Of a stretch of DNA of 64,000 nt, positions 1 through 8,510 are shown in pieces. Within the stretch, counting starts at the first letter, position 1. Each line of letters begins with the position of its first letter. A program made the position numbers and the translations under genes. The notes under the pieces were generated by a model, which saw only the letters and a program-made list of their open reading frames with translations, was not told the DNA's origin and searched no databases. Source of the stretch: an uncultured Eubacteriales bacterium (GTDB lineage Bacteria; Bacillota; Clostridia; Oscillospirales; Acutalibacteraceae). Location: NCBI GenBank assembly GCA_934457115.1, contig CAKSHI010000007.1:15686-79685 (forward strand), in the 5' to 3' direction.

Positions 1-1135
1 CCCATTTAAATTCGCCACTGTCGGGCTCTAAGTTTTCAGCCAAGATTTCAAACAATGCAGTTACTGCTATCTCATTCTCGCTTATAATGGCTACTTTATC
101 ACCTTTGTTTAAAGTAAAAGATACGTTATTTAGTACTTTTTCTCCGTCTATAGTCTTGGAAAGTGAGTCTACCCTTAATATATCTTTTCCAGCTTCTCTA
201 TCCATTTGAAAACCTATAAATGGGTATCTCCTACTAGAAGCCGGCATCTCTTCTATTGTTATTTTCTCTAAAAGTTTTTTCCTTGATGTGGCTTGCTTCG
301 ATTTTGATTTATTGGCTGAGAATCGTTCTATAAAACTTTGAAGTTCTTTAATTTTTTCCTCTTTTTTCTGATTTTGTTGTTTAAGCATTCGCTGCATAAG
401 TTGGCTCGATTCATACCAAAATTCATAGTTTCCCACATACATCTTTATCTTGGTGTAATCTATATCGACTATGTGAGTGCAAACATTATTTAAAAAGTGT
501 CTGTCATGAGATACAACTATAACTGTACCCGGGTAATCTGCCAAGAAGTCTTCAAGCCAATCTATTGCCGCAATGTCAAGATGGTTTGTAGGCTCGTCCA
601 AAAGAATAATATCGGGGTTTCCAAAAAGAGCTTGAGCTAGAAGAACCTTAACTTTCTCCTTGCCTCCCAACGACGACATTTGGCTATATAAAATATCCTC
701 ACTAAGGCCCAAGCCTTGTATTAGTTTAGAAGCATCGGATTCGGCCTCCCAACCGTTTAATTGAGCAAACTCCCCTTCAAGTTCTGAAGCTAATATTCCA
801 TCTTCATCACTAAAATCCGGTTTTTGATATATTTCATCCTTTTGTTTCATAATATCATAAAGACGTTTATTGCCCATTATAACAGTGTCTAATACACTAA
901 ACTCATCATATGCATAATGGTCCTGTTTTAATACGGACATTCTTACGTTTTCGGGGATAATTACCTCCCCTGAAGACGGCTCCAATTCACCACAAAGAAT
1001 TTTCAAAAATGTAGATTTTCCTGCCCCGTTGGCTCCTATTATTCCATAACAATTTTCCGGTGTAAACTTTAAATTTACATCAGAAAATAGATTTGTACCG
1101 CTAAAATTTAAACTTAAATTAGATACTGTAATCAT
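1..1135 (-). CDS. ABC-F family ATP-binding protein, 3' end outside window
   Basis: Reads leftward from ATG at 1135 (GGAGG just upstream) to the window edge without a stop; about 378 residues are visible. It starts MITVSNLSLNFSG and carries a Walker A (GANGAGKST), a signature of the form SLGGKEKVKV, and Walker B LLDEPTNHLD followed by an H-switch SHDRHFL. After the first ATPase domain comes the charged helical linker typical of ABC-F proteins, then the start of a second ATPase domain (ILRVDSLSKTI). There are no membrane segments. ABC-F proteins act on ribosomes (translation factors or antibiotic protection) rather than in transport. The architecture fits the YbiT-like group; the exact subfamily and any resistance role cannot be told from this part. 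Confidence 0.93.
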   Translation of the reverse strand, partial: MITVSNLSLNFSGTNLFSDVNLKFTPENCYGIIGANGAGKSTFLKILCGELEPSSGEVIIPENVRMSVLKQDHYAYDEFSVLDTVIMGNKRLYDIMKQKDEIYQKPDFSDEDGILASELEGEFAQLNGWEAESDASKLIQGLGLSEDILYSQMSSLGGKEKVKVLLAQALFGNPDIILLDEPTNHLDIAAIDWLEDFLADYPGTVIVVSHDRHFLNNVCTHIVDIDYTKIKMYVGNYEFWYESSQLMQRMLKQQNQKKEEKIKELQSFIERFSANKSKSKQATSRKKLLEKITIEEMPASSRRYPFIGFQMDREAGKDILRVDSLSKTIDGEKVLNNVSFTLNKGDKVAIISENEIAVTALFEILAENLEPDSGEFKW

Positions 1136-1278
1136 TTTTCCTCCATAAAACAAAAAAGCCGGAAAATATCCCGCTCTTATAAAATTTAATACTAAAACAT
1201 TATATCATACATACCATACAAAGTATATAATTGCAACATCAAAAGTTTATTATTCACTCTTTATTACTTGTAAATTTA

Positions 1279-1307
1279 TTGAAAAAATGGAATTTATATG
1301 ATATTAT
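1279..1307 (+). promoter_or_regulatory. Sigma-A promoter of the nrdR leader
   Basis: TTGAAA at 1279-1284, a 17-base spacer, and TATTAT at 1302-1307. It would start transcription near 1314, immediately before the structured leader and about 155 bases ahead of nrdR. Confidence 0.75.
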
Positions 1308-1308
1308 T

Positions 1309-1450
1309 TAAATCGGAGCAATACTCTGCTTTGCTTGCAAGCAACAGAGGTTGCAACAGATTGCAAGAAGCTTAAAAGAGGGTTTTAGTTCCTAAAGGTT
1401 TCACCGTCTAAGAGGCGGTGGCATCTGCGCAATGATTATATAAATACTAT
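1309..1450 (+). ncRNA. Structured leader RNA ahead of nrdR (family unassigned)
   Basis: The 5' part (TTTAAATCGGAGCA, then CTCTG pairing with CAGAG across a loop, then TGCAACAGATT) closely resembles the leader of the pyrophosphatase gene at 31306-31405. The 3' part has a strong hairpin, CACCGTCT paired with AGGCGGTG around AAG (1402-1420). No run of T follows, so it is not an ordinary terminator. I compared it mentally with the common riboswitch consensus sequences (TPP, SAM, lysine, glycine, cobalamin, fluoride, THF, c-di-GMP, preQ1) and found no match. It is probably a cis-acting leader or a small RNA. Confidence 0.5.
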
Positions 1451-1469
1451 AGGTGGTGAATAAATTAAT

Positions 1470-1928
1470 ATGAAATGCCCTTATTGTGGATTTGAAGAAA
1501 GTAAAGTTATAGATTCCAGACCTGCGGAAGACGGCGAAAAAATCAGGAGACGCAGGGAATGCGTAAATTGTAAAAAAAGATTTACGACTTATGAAGTAAT
1601 TGAAAACATCCCTATTATGGTAATTAAAAAAGATAAATCTAGAGAACCTTTTGACCGTAATAAGCTTTTAAACGGTATCTTGAAGTCCTGTGAAAAACGT
1701 CCTGTCTCGATAAACGATATCGAAAAGATAGTCGACGATATAGAATACAATTTACAAAACTCACTGGAAAATCGAGAAATCTCCTCATCTGACATTGGAA
1801 TATATGCCATGGATGCTCTCAAAAAAGTAGATGAAGTGTCATATGTGCGTTTTGCATCAGTATATAGGCAATTTAAGGATATAAATACATTTATGGAAGA
1901 ATTAAATAAACTTCTTAATGGCAAGTAA
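1470..1928 (+). CDS. nrdR: Transcriptional repressor NrdR
   Basis: 152 residues, the usual NrdR length. The N-terminus is a zinc ribbon (CPYCG at residues 3-7, then CVNCKKRF near 31-38), followed by an ATP-cone domain ([17 protein letters not shown] and onward) that senses ATP/dATP. NrdR represses ribonucleotide reductase operons by binding NrdR boxes. The start is fixed by AGGTGGTGA at 1451-1459. It stands alone between its own leader and a strong terminator; no nrd structural genes are in the window. Confidence 0.96.
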   Translation: MKCPYCGFEESKVIDSRPAEDGEKIRRRRECVNCKKRFTTYEVIENIPIMVIKKDKSREPFDRNKLLNGILKSCEKRPVSINDIEKIVDDIEYNLQNSLENREISSSDIGIYAMDALKKVDEVSYVRFASVYRQFKDINTFMEELNKLLNGK

Positions 1929-1959
1929 GCAATGCCTATATATTCCTTTGGCAAAGTAT

Positions 1960-1998
1960 AAAACCGAGTATTGACAAACTCAATACTCGGTTTTATTT
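1960..1998. terminator. Bidirectional terminator between nrdR and the rrf2 gene
   Basis: Perfect 14-bp stem (AAAACCGAGTATTG with CAATACTCGGTTTT, 7-base loop) at 1960-1994 with T-rich sequence downstream on the + strand and A-rich on the other side. It lies between two convergent genes. Confidence 0.9.
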
Positions 1999-2013
1999 TA
2001 TCTTTATTTTGCA

Positions 2014-2391
2014 TCAAGAAAAGTTAACTTCATCAAGCTTTTGCCTAACCATTAAGGAAATCTCGTTATAGACCTTATTAAACTTGCAGCTGGTATGACC
2101 GCAAGGATAATCTTTGTCAACACATCTGCTTATACAGTACGGCCCTTCGACGGATTCAATAACTTGCCTTAATGTAATCTCATTTGGAGGCCTTTTTAAA
2201 ATATATCCGCCCTTTGCTCCTTTAAATGAACTTACAATATCATTAGAAACAAGCTTTCTTAATATTTTAAGCGCAAATCTAAGAGGTACTGACGTATTTT
2301 CCGCAATAGATGATGCGTCTTTTTTTTCTTTGCATGATGCTAAAAATTCTACAATCCTAACAGCATAATCTGCTTCTAATGTAATGTGCAA
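2014..2391 (-). CDS. Rrf2-family transcriptional regulator
   Basis: 125 residues. Winged-helix Rrf2 fold: LEADYAVRIVEFLA at the N-terminus, the recognition region VPLRFALKILRKL, and the conserved wing GAKGGYIL. The C-terminal part has four cysteines (C-x3-C-x6-C-x4-C), the region where IscR/NsrR-type members bind an Fe-S cluster, so redox or Fe-S sensing is plausible. TTG start at 2391 with GGGGA upstream. It is the last gene of the dgt-dnaG-rpoD run, 14 bases after rpoD, so probably co-transcribed. Its targets are not evident. Confidence 0.9.
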   Translation of the reverse strand: MHITLEADYAVRIVEFLASCKEKKDASSIAENTSVPLRFALKILRKLVSNDIVSSFKGAKGGYILKRPPNEITLRQVIESVEGPYCISRCVDKDYPCGHTSCKFNKVYNEISLMVRQKLDEVNFS

Positions 2392-2405
2392 TTGTAAATT
2401 CCCCT

Positions 2406-3497
2406 TTATTCAAGAAAATCCTTTAATTTTTTACTTCTGCTTGGATGTCTAAGTTTTCTAAGAGCCTTAGCTTCTATTTGCCTAATTCTCTCGCGAGTGA
2501 CATTAAACTCTTTTCCAACTTCCTCTAAAGTCCTTGCTCTGCCGTCTACCAAACCAAAACGAAGCCTTAGAACCTTTTCTTCTCTTGGTGTTAATGTGTC
2601 CAAAACATTATCGAGCTGTTCCTTCAAAAACGTTTGAGCAGCTGCATCGACCGGTGCGGGAGAATCATCATCGGGTATAAAATCGCCTAAGTGGCTATCT
2701 TCTTCCTCGCCTATAGGTGTCTCAAGTGAAACAGGTTCTTGAGCCGATCTAATAACTTCCCTTACTTTTTCTGCAGGTAGGTCAAGTTCTTCTGCAATTT
2801 CTTCAATGCTTGGTTCATGTCCATTGGTGTGAAGAAGTTGATTAGATACCTTTTTTACTTTATTGATGGTTTCAACCATATGAACCGGTATTCTAATAGT
2901 TCTTGCCTGGTCTGCTATAGCTCTTGTTATGGATTGCCTTATCCACCATGTTGCATAAGTTGAGAATTTAAATCCTTTTGTATAATCGAATTTTTCAACA
3001 GCCTTGATAAGTCCTAAATTTCCTTCTTGAATTAAATCCAAGAACTGCATTCCTCTTCCCAAATATCTTTTTGCGATACTTACTACAAGCCTTAAATTAG
3101 ATTCTGAAAGCTTTTGCTTTGCTTTTTGGTCGCCATTTGAAATCCTAATTGCAAGATCAATTTCCTCTTTTGAACTAAGTAAAGGGACAATTCCTATTTC
3201 TTTTAAATATACTTTGACAGGGTCATCAACTGAAACAGAATTATATACCAATGTTTTTTCCGAACCATCGCCATTAATAAAGTCTATATCCTCAAGCCCG
3301 TCATCCACAAAGTTATCTATTATTTCAACGCCACTGTTCTCTAATGAATCATAAAAATTCTCTATTTGTTCCGGATCAAAATCCAATTCACCCATCGCAT
3401 CTAAAATTTCTTGAGTAGATATATGACCATTTGCCTTGCCCATATCCATTAGGTCTTTGATTACCTGTCTTTTTTGCGTTATCTGATTAATTTCCAT
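2406..3497 (-). CDS. rpoD: RNA polymerase primary sigma factor RpoD (sigma-A)
   Basis: 363 residues. It shows region 1.1 at the N-terminus, region 1.2 ([11 protein letters not shown]), region 2 with [24 protein letters not shown] and TYATWWIRQ, region 3 ([12 protein letters not shown]), and region 4 with the helix-turn-helix [19 protein letters not shown]. The length and complete regions 1.1-4.2 mark the housekeeping sigma rather than an alternative one. ATG start with AGGGGGC 8 bases upstream. Sits 13 bases after dnaG, the classic macromolecular synthesis operon order. Confidence 0.98.
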   Translation of the reverse strand: MEINQITQKRQVIKDLMDMGKANGHISTQEILDAMGELDFDPEQIENFYDSLENSGVEIIDNFVDDGLEDIDFINGDGSEKTLVYNSVSVDDPVKVYLKEIGIVPLLSSKEEIDLAIRISNGDQKAKQKLSESNLRLVVSIAKRYLGRGMQFLDLIQEGNLGLIKAVEKFDYTKGFKFSTYATWWIRQSITRAIADQARTIRIPVHMVETINKVKKVSNQLLHTNGHEPSIEEIAEELDLPAEKVREVIRSAQEPVSLETPIGEEEDSHLGDFIPDDDSPAPVDAAAQTFLKEQLDNVLDTLTPREEKVLRLRFGLVDGRARTLEEVGKEFNVTRERIRQIEAKALRKLRHPSRSKKLKDFLE

Positions 3498-3510
3498 TAA
3501 AATTTGCCCC

Positions 3511-5277
3511 CTACTGTTTTAGCTCCTTAAGCTTATCAAAATATTCCTTTATATCTTTAATATCACTATTCGCAGCATCGCTTAATGATATTCTTTCCTT
3601 CTCATCTAAAATAACTTTTATATATTCATCTACAACAATATCATTGTTTTCACATTCAATATAAGACGAAAGCATTTTTGCTATTCTTCCCATTTCTTTG
3701 ATTGAAAAATCACTAGAAAGACTTGTAAGATTTAAATTCATATTATTTTTTACTTTATCTATAATTATATTATAAACTCGACGATTAAAATCTGTCAAAA
3801 AATCGTCGGGCCTTAACCTCGAACTTATATTATTAATCTTTTGAGGATTGTTTATAAGATAAGAGATAATCGCCTCTTCTGCATGAGCAGCTCTAAGATT
3901 GTCCCTTTTTTGAGGATTTATATCATCTTTTAGCGATGACAGCTCTGTTTGTATATATTTAAATTCCTTTTTAACATCTTTTCTTCTGTTATTCTTTACT
4001 AACTTTTCTATTTGAAAAGTAATAGCAGACTTCTCTATATCTAATTCTTCACTTATTTTCCCTGCATATACTTCCCTTTCCAATCGATTGTTTATATTGG
4101 CAAGCATTTTTACAGCTTCATTAACATACCTTACCTTACCTTCGGGACTTTGTAAATCACAGTCAAGCTTTATCTTTTTTAAAGAATATTCTATATCATT
4201 AGAAGATTTTTCTAAAAGTTGCTTAAACCTTACCGCTCCGTTTTCTCCATATGACTTTATATATTCATCTGGGTCTTTTCCGCTTGGTATTGTCAAAACT
4301 TTTACTAAAAGCTCAGTATCTCTAAACATAGATATTGCTCTAGCTGTCGCTTTTTGACCGGCTTGATCTGCATCATAAGCGATTATGACTTCCTTGGTGT
4401 ATCGTGAAATAATATTTACTTGCTCCCTTGTAAGGGATGTCCCCAAAGTTGCAACGGTATTTTCAAATCCCGCTTGATGAAGAGCAATGACGTCCATATA
4501 ACCTTCGGCAAGTATAATTTTATCTTTACAAAAATTTTTGGCAAAATTCAAAGCAAATAGATTATAATGTTTTTTAAACACGGGAGTATCTGCAGTATTT
4601 AAATACTTAGGTTTTATGTCGCTTAATACTCTCCCGCCAAACGCTATCACATTTCCCCTTAGATCTATTATAGGAAACATAACTCTGCCAAAAAAGCGGT
4701 CTATCACCACACCGTTTCGACTTTTTATCGCTAAATTCGCTTCTAAAAGCTCTTCATTTGTAAAACCCTTTGAAGTAAGATAGTTCACTAAATTAAACCT
4801 TGAATCAGCCGCATATCCCAAACCAAAATGTTTGATTGTTTTATCGCTAAGCCCTCTACTTTTAAAATAATTATACCCATCTTTGGATTTAGGGTCATAG
4901 AGATTATAATGATAATACCTTGCGGCCTCACGATTCGCCTCGTATATTCTCTTTTTTAATTTCGACAAGCCATCTTCCCTATTATCAATAGGGACCTCAA
5001 GCCCTGCTCTTTGAGCTAAAAATTTTACTGCATCTATATAATCAAGGTTTTCAATCATCCTAATAAAGGTAATGACATCCCCGCCTACGCCACACCCAAA
5101 GCAGTAAAAAGAACCGCTTTGAGGGTATAAATTAAAGGACGGAGTTTTCTCCCCATGGAATGGACAAAGTCCCACCATGTTTCTGCCATGCCTTTTTAAA
5201 CTTACATAGCTTGAAACAACATCGACAATATCGCTTCTAAGTTTTAATTCATCCATAAAAGAATCGGGCAATGGCAT
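3511..5277 (-). CDS. dnaG: DNA primase DnaG
   Basis: 588 residues. The N-terminal CHC2 zinc finger is seen as [11 protein letters not shown] and [10 protein letters not shown]. The catalytic core has the TOPRIM motifs [11 protein letters not shown] and [10 protein letters not shown]. The C-terminal portion is the DnaB-interacting helical domain ([14 protein letters not shown]). It makes RNA primers at the replication fork. ATG start at 5277. It lies 15 bases after dgt and 13 before rpoD, so co-expressed with both. Confidence 0.98.
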   Translation of the reverse strand: MPLPDSFMDELKLRSDIVDVVSSYVSLKRHGRNMVGLCPFHGEKTPSFNLYPQSGSFYCFGCGVGGDVITFIRMIENLDYIDAVKFLAQRAGLEVPIDNREDGLSKLKKRIYEANREAARYYHYNLYDPKSKDGYNYFKSRGLSDKTIKHFGLGYAADSRFNLVNYLTSKGFTNEELLEANLAIKSRNGVVIDRFFGRVMFPIIDLRGNVIAFGGRVLSDIKPKYLNTADTPVFKKHYNLFALNFAKNFCKDKIILAEGYMDVIALHQAGFENTVATLGTSLTREQVNIISRYTKEVIIAYDADQAGQKATARAISMFRDTELLVKVLTIPSGKDPDEYIKSYGENGAVRFKQLLEKSSNDIEYSLKKIKLDCDLQSPEGKVRYVNEAVKMLANINNRLEREVYAGKISEELDIEKSAITFQIEKLVKNNRRKDVKKEFKYIQTELSSLKDDINPQKRDNLRAAHAEEAIISYLINNPQKINNISSRLRPDDFLTDFNRRVYNIIIDKVKNNMNLNLTSLSSDFSIKEMGRIAKMLSSYIECENNDIVVDEYIKVILDEKERISLSDAANSDIKDIKEYFDKLKELKQ

Positions 5278-5292
5278 ACTTTTTCATCTCCT

Positions 5293-6288
5293 TTATATAC
5301 CCCAAGACCGTGGAATAAATATATTTTTAAATTTATCTACTGCAAATTTGTCAGTCATGCCGGCAATATAATCGCATACCGCACGGTTAGGATCTTCTTC
5401 TTTAGCTATCACTTGAAGATCATAAGGTAATTCATTCAAATTATCCATAAAGTGACGATATAGACTTTCTACTAAATAAGGTACCTTCTTTTCCTGCGTT
5501 TTACGGTCCGAATTATAAACATTAGCATACATAAAGCTATGAAGATCATCAAAAGCTTTTTGAATCTGCTCATCCATCAACAAAACATCATCATGACTAA
5601 AGCTTATAAGTGAATTTATCAGCTTGTCAATTCTTTGTTTTCTTGTTTTTCCAAGCACTTTAAGTATATCACTAGGGATATCTTCTTCATTAAGTATTCC
5701 TGCTCTTTCAGCATCGTCAACATCATGATTTATGTAAGCTATTCTATCGGCTATCTTAACAATTCTTCCCTCTATTGTGAAAGCCTCTTCTCCTCTTGTG
5801 TGGCATAATATTCCATTTAATACTTCCTTTGTAAGGTTAAGACCCTTTAGATCGTTTTCAAGCCTTTCGACAACTCTTACACTCTGTTCAAAATGCTTAA
5901 ATCCGCTGGGAGATATCTCATTAAGTGCCGCCTCACCTGTATGGCCAAACGGTGTGTGTCCCAAATCATGAGCAAGAGAAATTGCCTCGGTAAGATCTTC
6001 ATTAAAACGAAGAGCCCTTGCAATTGTCCTGGCTATTTGTGAAACTTCCAAGGTATGAGTGAGCCTTGTTCTATAGTGATCCCCTTCCGGCGAAAGGAAA
6101 ACTTGAGTTTTATGTTTTAATCTTCTAAATGCCTTACTATGTATAACTCTATCACGGTCTCTTTGATATTCCGTTCTAATTTCGCACTTTTCCTGATATT
6201 GCTTTCTTCCTAACGTGTTCTTAGAAAAGGAAGCATATGGAGATAATATTTTTAATTCCAAATCCTCAGTGTATTCTCTTATATTCAA
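5293..6288 (-). CDS. dgt: Deoxyguanosinetriphosphate triphosphohydrolase-like protein (dGTPase)
   Basis: 331 residues from a TTG at 6288. HD-domain motifs are clear: RLKHKTQVF, the His of THTLEVSQ, and AHDLGHTPFGHTGE, with a later D in the INHDVDDA segment. Members hydrolyse dNTPs to deoxynucleosides plus triphosphate. An in-frame upstream ATG at 6348 is possible, but the promoter at 6325-6352 would start RNA near 6318, downstream of that ATG, and AGGGGGGG sits 8 bases before the TTG. First gene of the dnaG-rpoD operon, as in many clostridia. Confidence 0.93.
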   Translation of the reverse strand: MNIREYTEDLELKILSPYASFSKNTLGRKQYQEKCEIRTEYQRDRDRVIHSKAFRRLKHKTQVFLSPEGDHYRTRLTHTLEVSQIARTIARALRFNEDLTEAISLAHDLGHTPFGHTGEAALNEISPSGFKHFEQSVRVVERLENDLKGLNLTKEVLNGILCHTRGEEAFTIEGRIVKIADRIAYINHDVDDAERAGILNEEDIPSDILKVLGKTRKQRIDKLINSLISFSHDDVLLMDEQIQKAFDDLHSFMYANVYNSDRKTQEKKVPYLVESLYRHFMDNLNELPYDLQVIAKEEDPNRAVCDYIAGMTDKFAVDKFKNIFIPRSWGI

Positions 6289-6324
6289 AATATCGACCCC
6301 CCCTAAAAATAGAAAAACATACTC

Positions 6325-6352
6325 ATTATATATTATACAATATATCAATCAA
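6325..6352 (-). promoter_or_regulatory. Sigma-A promoter of the dgt-dnaG-rpoD-rrf2 operon
   Basis: On the minus strand TTGATT (6352-6347), a 16-base spacer and TATAAT (6330-6325). It lies about 37 bases before the dgt TTG start. Confidence 0.75.
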
Positions 6353-6451
6353 AAAGTGATCGATTTTTTTAAAAAAAGTCTTTTTCGGCATAAGAAATTA
6401 AAAAAACAATCTATACTAAATTTTTTAATATAAAACGCTCCAAAATAAAGG

Positions 6452-7072
6452 CTACACTTCAAAAAAGTCCTCACCTAAAACCTCAGGCGATACTTTTCCT
6501 GAAGTTATCTCTGACAAATCGGCAAAAAATTTACCTATTTCCTCTTCTAAAATACAAAACTCTATATTAACCTTGTCAAGGAAATCCTCTTTTATAATTT
6601 TAGATGTATAAGAAGATATCAATGCATTTATTTTTCCATACTCAAAGTACTCTAAATTAAGTTTTAAAATCCTGCACTTTCTCATAGTAATTATCTTTGC
6701 GGCGTCGACAGCCATTTTGGCACTATGTGAATATGCCCTTACAAGACCGCCGGCCCCTAAAAGTATACCGCCAAAATATCTCGTGACAACTACCGCAGCA
6801 TTTACAATGCCGCTTTTTTTGAGGACATCCAAGACAGGAACCCCCGCCGTACCCTGCGGTTCGCCATCATCGGAATATCTCATAATATTTTGGTCTCTTA
6901 CAATATAAGCATAGACATTATGGGTTGCATTCCAATATTTTTCTCTTTTTTGAGTTATAAAGGCTATTGCCTCTTCTTCAGACTGCACGGGCAGTGCAGC
7001 TCCAATAAATTTTGATCTCTTTTCTATAAATTCTTCACAGGATTCGTTTTTAATAGTTTTATATAATCCCAC
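6452..7072 (-). CDS. YigZ/IMPACT-family protein
   Basis: 206 residues, full length for the family. The N-terminal UPF0029 domain shows the signatures EFIEKRSKFIG, YWNATHNVYAYI, DDGEPQGTAGVP and TRYFGGILLGAGGLVRAY; a smaller C-terminal domain with a ferredoxin-like fold follows. Bacterial members are linked to translation regulation or peptidase-like activity, but the biochemical role is not settled. GTG start at 7072 with AAAAGGATGG upstream. Stands alone between the dgt promoter and rpmE. Confidence 0.92.
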   Translation of the reverse strand: MGLYKTIKNESCEEFIEKRSKFIGAALPVQSEEEAIAFITQKREKYWNATHNVYAYIVRDQNIMRYSDDGEPQGTAGVPVLDVLKKSGIVNAAVVVTRYFGGILLGAGGLVRAYSHSAKMAVDAAKIITMRKCRILKLNLEYFEYGKINALISSYTSKIIKEDFLDKVNIEFCILEEEIGKFFADLSEITSGKVSPEVLGEDFFEV

Positions 7073-7115
7073 ACTACCATCCTTTTAATAGAAAATTAAT
7101 ACAGCTTACCTAACA

Positions 7116-7152
7116 AAAAGCAAAAAGGCAGTGCATAATTGCACAGCCTTTT
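7116..7152 (-). terminator. Terminator of rpmE
   Basis: Minus-strand stem AAAAGGC-GTGCA paired across a four-base loop with one A/A mismatch, followed by TTTTTG. Confidence 0.8.
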
Positions 7153-7174
7153 AATCACTAATAACCACAAGTCA

Positions 7175-7381
7175 TTATTTATTTCCGATGCCGTAACGCT
7201 TTTTAAATCTGTCTACACGTCCGCCAGTATCAACGAGCTTTTGTTTGCCGGTGAAAAACGGATGGCATTTAGAGCATATTTCTACACGAATATTGCTTTT
7301 TGTTGAACCTGTTTCGATTACATTACCACAAGCACAAGTGATTGTAGTTTTTTCGTACTTTGGATGTATGTTTTCTTTCAT
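7175..7381 (-). CDS. rpmE: 50S ribosomal protein L31, zinc-binding type
   Basis: 68 residues. Begins [20 protein letters not shown]; the cysteines in CACG and [12 protein letters not shown] are the zinc ligands of the C+ form of L31. The C-terminal [12 protein letters not shown] is the family signature. ATG start with AGAGGTGA upstream. Single gene with its own promoter and terminator. A zinc-containing L31 suggests a zinc-independent paralogue may exist elsewhere, as in other Firmicutes, but none is here. Confidence 0.98.
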   Translation of the reverse strand: MKENIHPKYEKTTITCACGNVIETGSTKSNIRVEICSKCHPFFTGKQKLVDTGGRVDRFKKRYGIGNK

Positions 7382-7423
7382 GTTATCACCTCTTTCGCTG
7401 AAACTGTAAACATTAACATTAGA

Positions 7424-7452
7424 ATTATATCATAGTCAAAAGAAAATTTCAA
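7424..7452 (-). promoter_or_regulatory. Strong sigma-A promoter of rpmE
   Basis: Minus-strand TTGAAA (7452-7447), 17-base spacer, TATAAT (7429-7424), with TGA directly before the -10, giving an extended -10. Confidence 0.85.
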
Positions 7453-7528
7453 GCTCAAATTATCATAAGTTTAAATTTTAGCAATATATTATATTGAGTT
7501 ATAGTATTTGTAAAATATATTATTAAAA

Positions 7529-8329
7529 TCAACTGTCTTTTTGGAGATCTATGTACTCGCAATACTCCTCAAGGCATAAATCCAAAGCTCGCATCTTTTT
7601 AGCATTTTCTACACCCACAAAACGAAATATTGAACCTGAAAAGGTCATGGATGTCTCATCCTCTTTAGATTTAGGGTAACGCACTATAAAACCGTAATCA
7701 ACACAATTTTTATTAAGCCATTTATACTCATCTAAATTTAAAATTTCATCCTTGGACCTATTTCCCGCAAAATCAAATTCAACGCTGAGCCCCGTTTGGA
7801 AATCACTTCTTCCGCCGGGCGGTACAATCTTCTCAGCCTCTGCCTTTGAACGCACGGGCGAAAAGCCGTTTTCACTCATTTGCCTATTTACCTCGTTTTG
7901 ATACAATACCTCTTGATCCTCATAACTTATATAACCGTTTTTTAAATTCAAAGCTATACCGTCTTTACCGGCATCATTTATCATTTGGCTCAACGGTTCT
8001 ACAACCATTTTTTCCATTTTAACATTTTTATATGAACTTAAATCATATTTATAATCCTTAGGTATTGGATTTTGCAAATTAACCAACGTAATAAGCTTAC
8101 CTTTTTCCTCGGATGTAAAACCCATTTGGGCTAAAGTTTCCACATCTTTTTCATTTTCTATATAAAAAAAGCTTTTTATCATCTCGTTATTTTCCCTAAC
8201 AATTAAAAAAGCACCGCCAAGAGCTACAACTACAATTAAAATAGGCACAAATACTTTTAAAAAATTAACCCTATCATATGCAGTCCTTCTATATCGCCTT
8301 TTTTTCTGTTTCTTTATTTTATAAGCCAT
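7529..8329 (-). CDS. VanY-like (peptidase M15B) membrane-anchored protein, zinc ligands missing
   Basis: 266 residues: a Lys/Arg-rich cytoplasmic start, one membrane segment at about 24-44, then an extracellular M15B/VanY fold. Fold markers are intact: SYEDQEVLYQNEV, PPGGRSDFQTGLSVEF (residues 170-185) and WLNKNCVDYGFIVRYPK (213-230). The catalytic residues are not. In the usual SxHxxGxxxD motif, His is F177 and Asp is E184; in the usual E-P-W-H-F-R motif, Glu is S231 and His is I234. So it is probably not an active D-Ala-D-Ala carboxypeptidase; it may bind peptidoglycan or a partner. The frame is open throughout, so this is not decay by frameshift. Single gene, divergent from pyk. Confidence 0.85.
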   Translation of the reverse strand: MAYKIKKQKKRRYRRTAYDRVNFLKVFVPILIVVVALGGAFLIVRENNEMIKSFFYIENEKDVETLAQMGFTSEEKGKLITLVNLQNPIPKDYKYDLSSYKNVKMEKMVVEPLSQMINDAGKDGIALNLKNGYISYEDQEVLYQNEVNRQMSENGFSPVRSKAEAEKIVPPGGRSDFQTGLSVEFDFAGNRSKDEILNLDEYKWLNKNCVDYGFIVRYPKSKEDETSMTFSGSIFRFVGVENAKKMRALDLCLEEYCEYIDLQKDS

Positions 8330-8510
8330 AATTTTTACCCCTTTGGATCAATTAAAAAATAGACTTTCGCATTGTTTAATTCTAAAACAAAACTCATTTT
8401 TTTTCAAGTACAAACATTTTTATTCAAAAATTGCCTTTTTATACTTTTCAAAAAAGCAATAATAGTGTATTATATATAATATATTAATGTTTAAAGGAGT
8501 CGTTCGAAGT

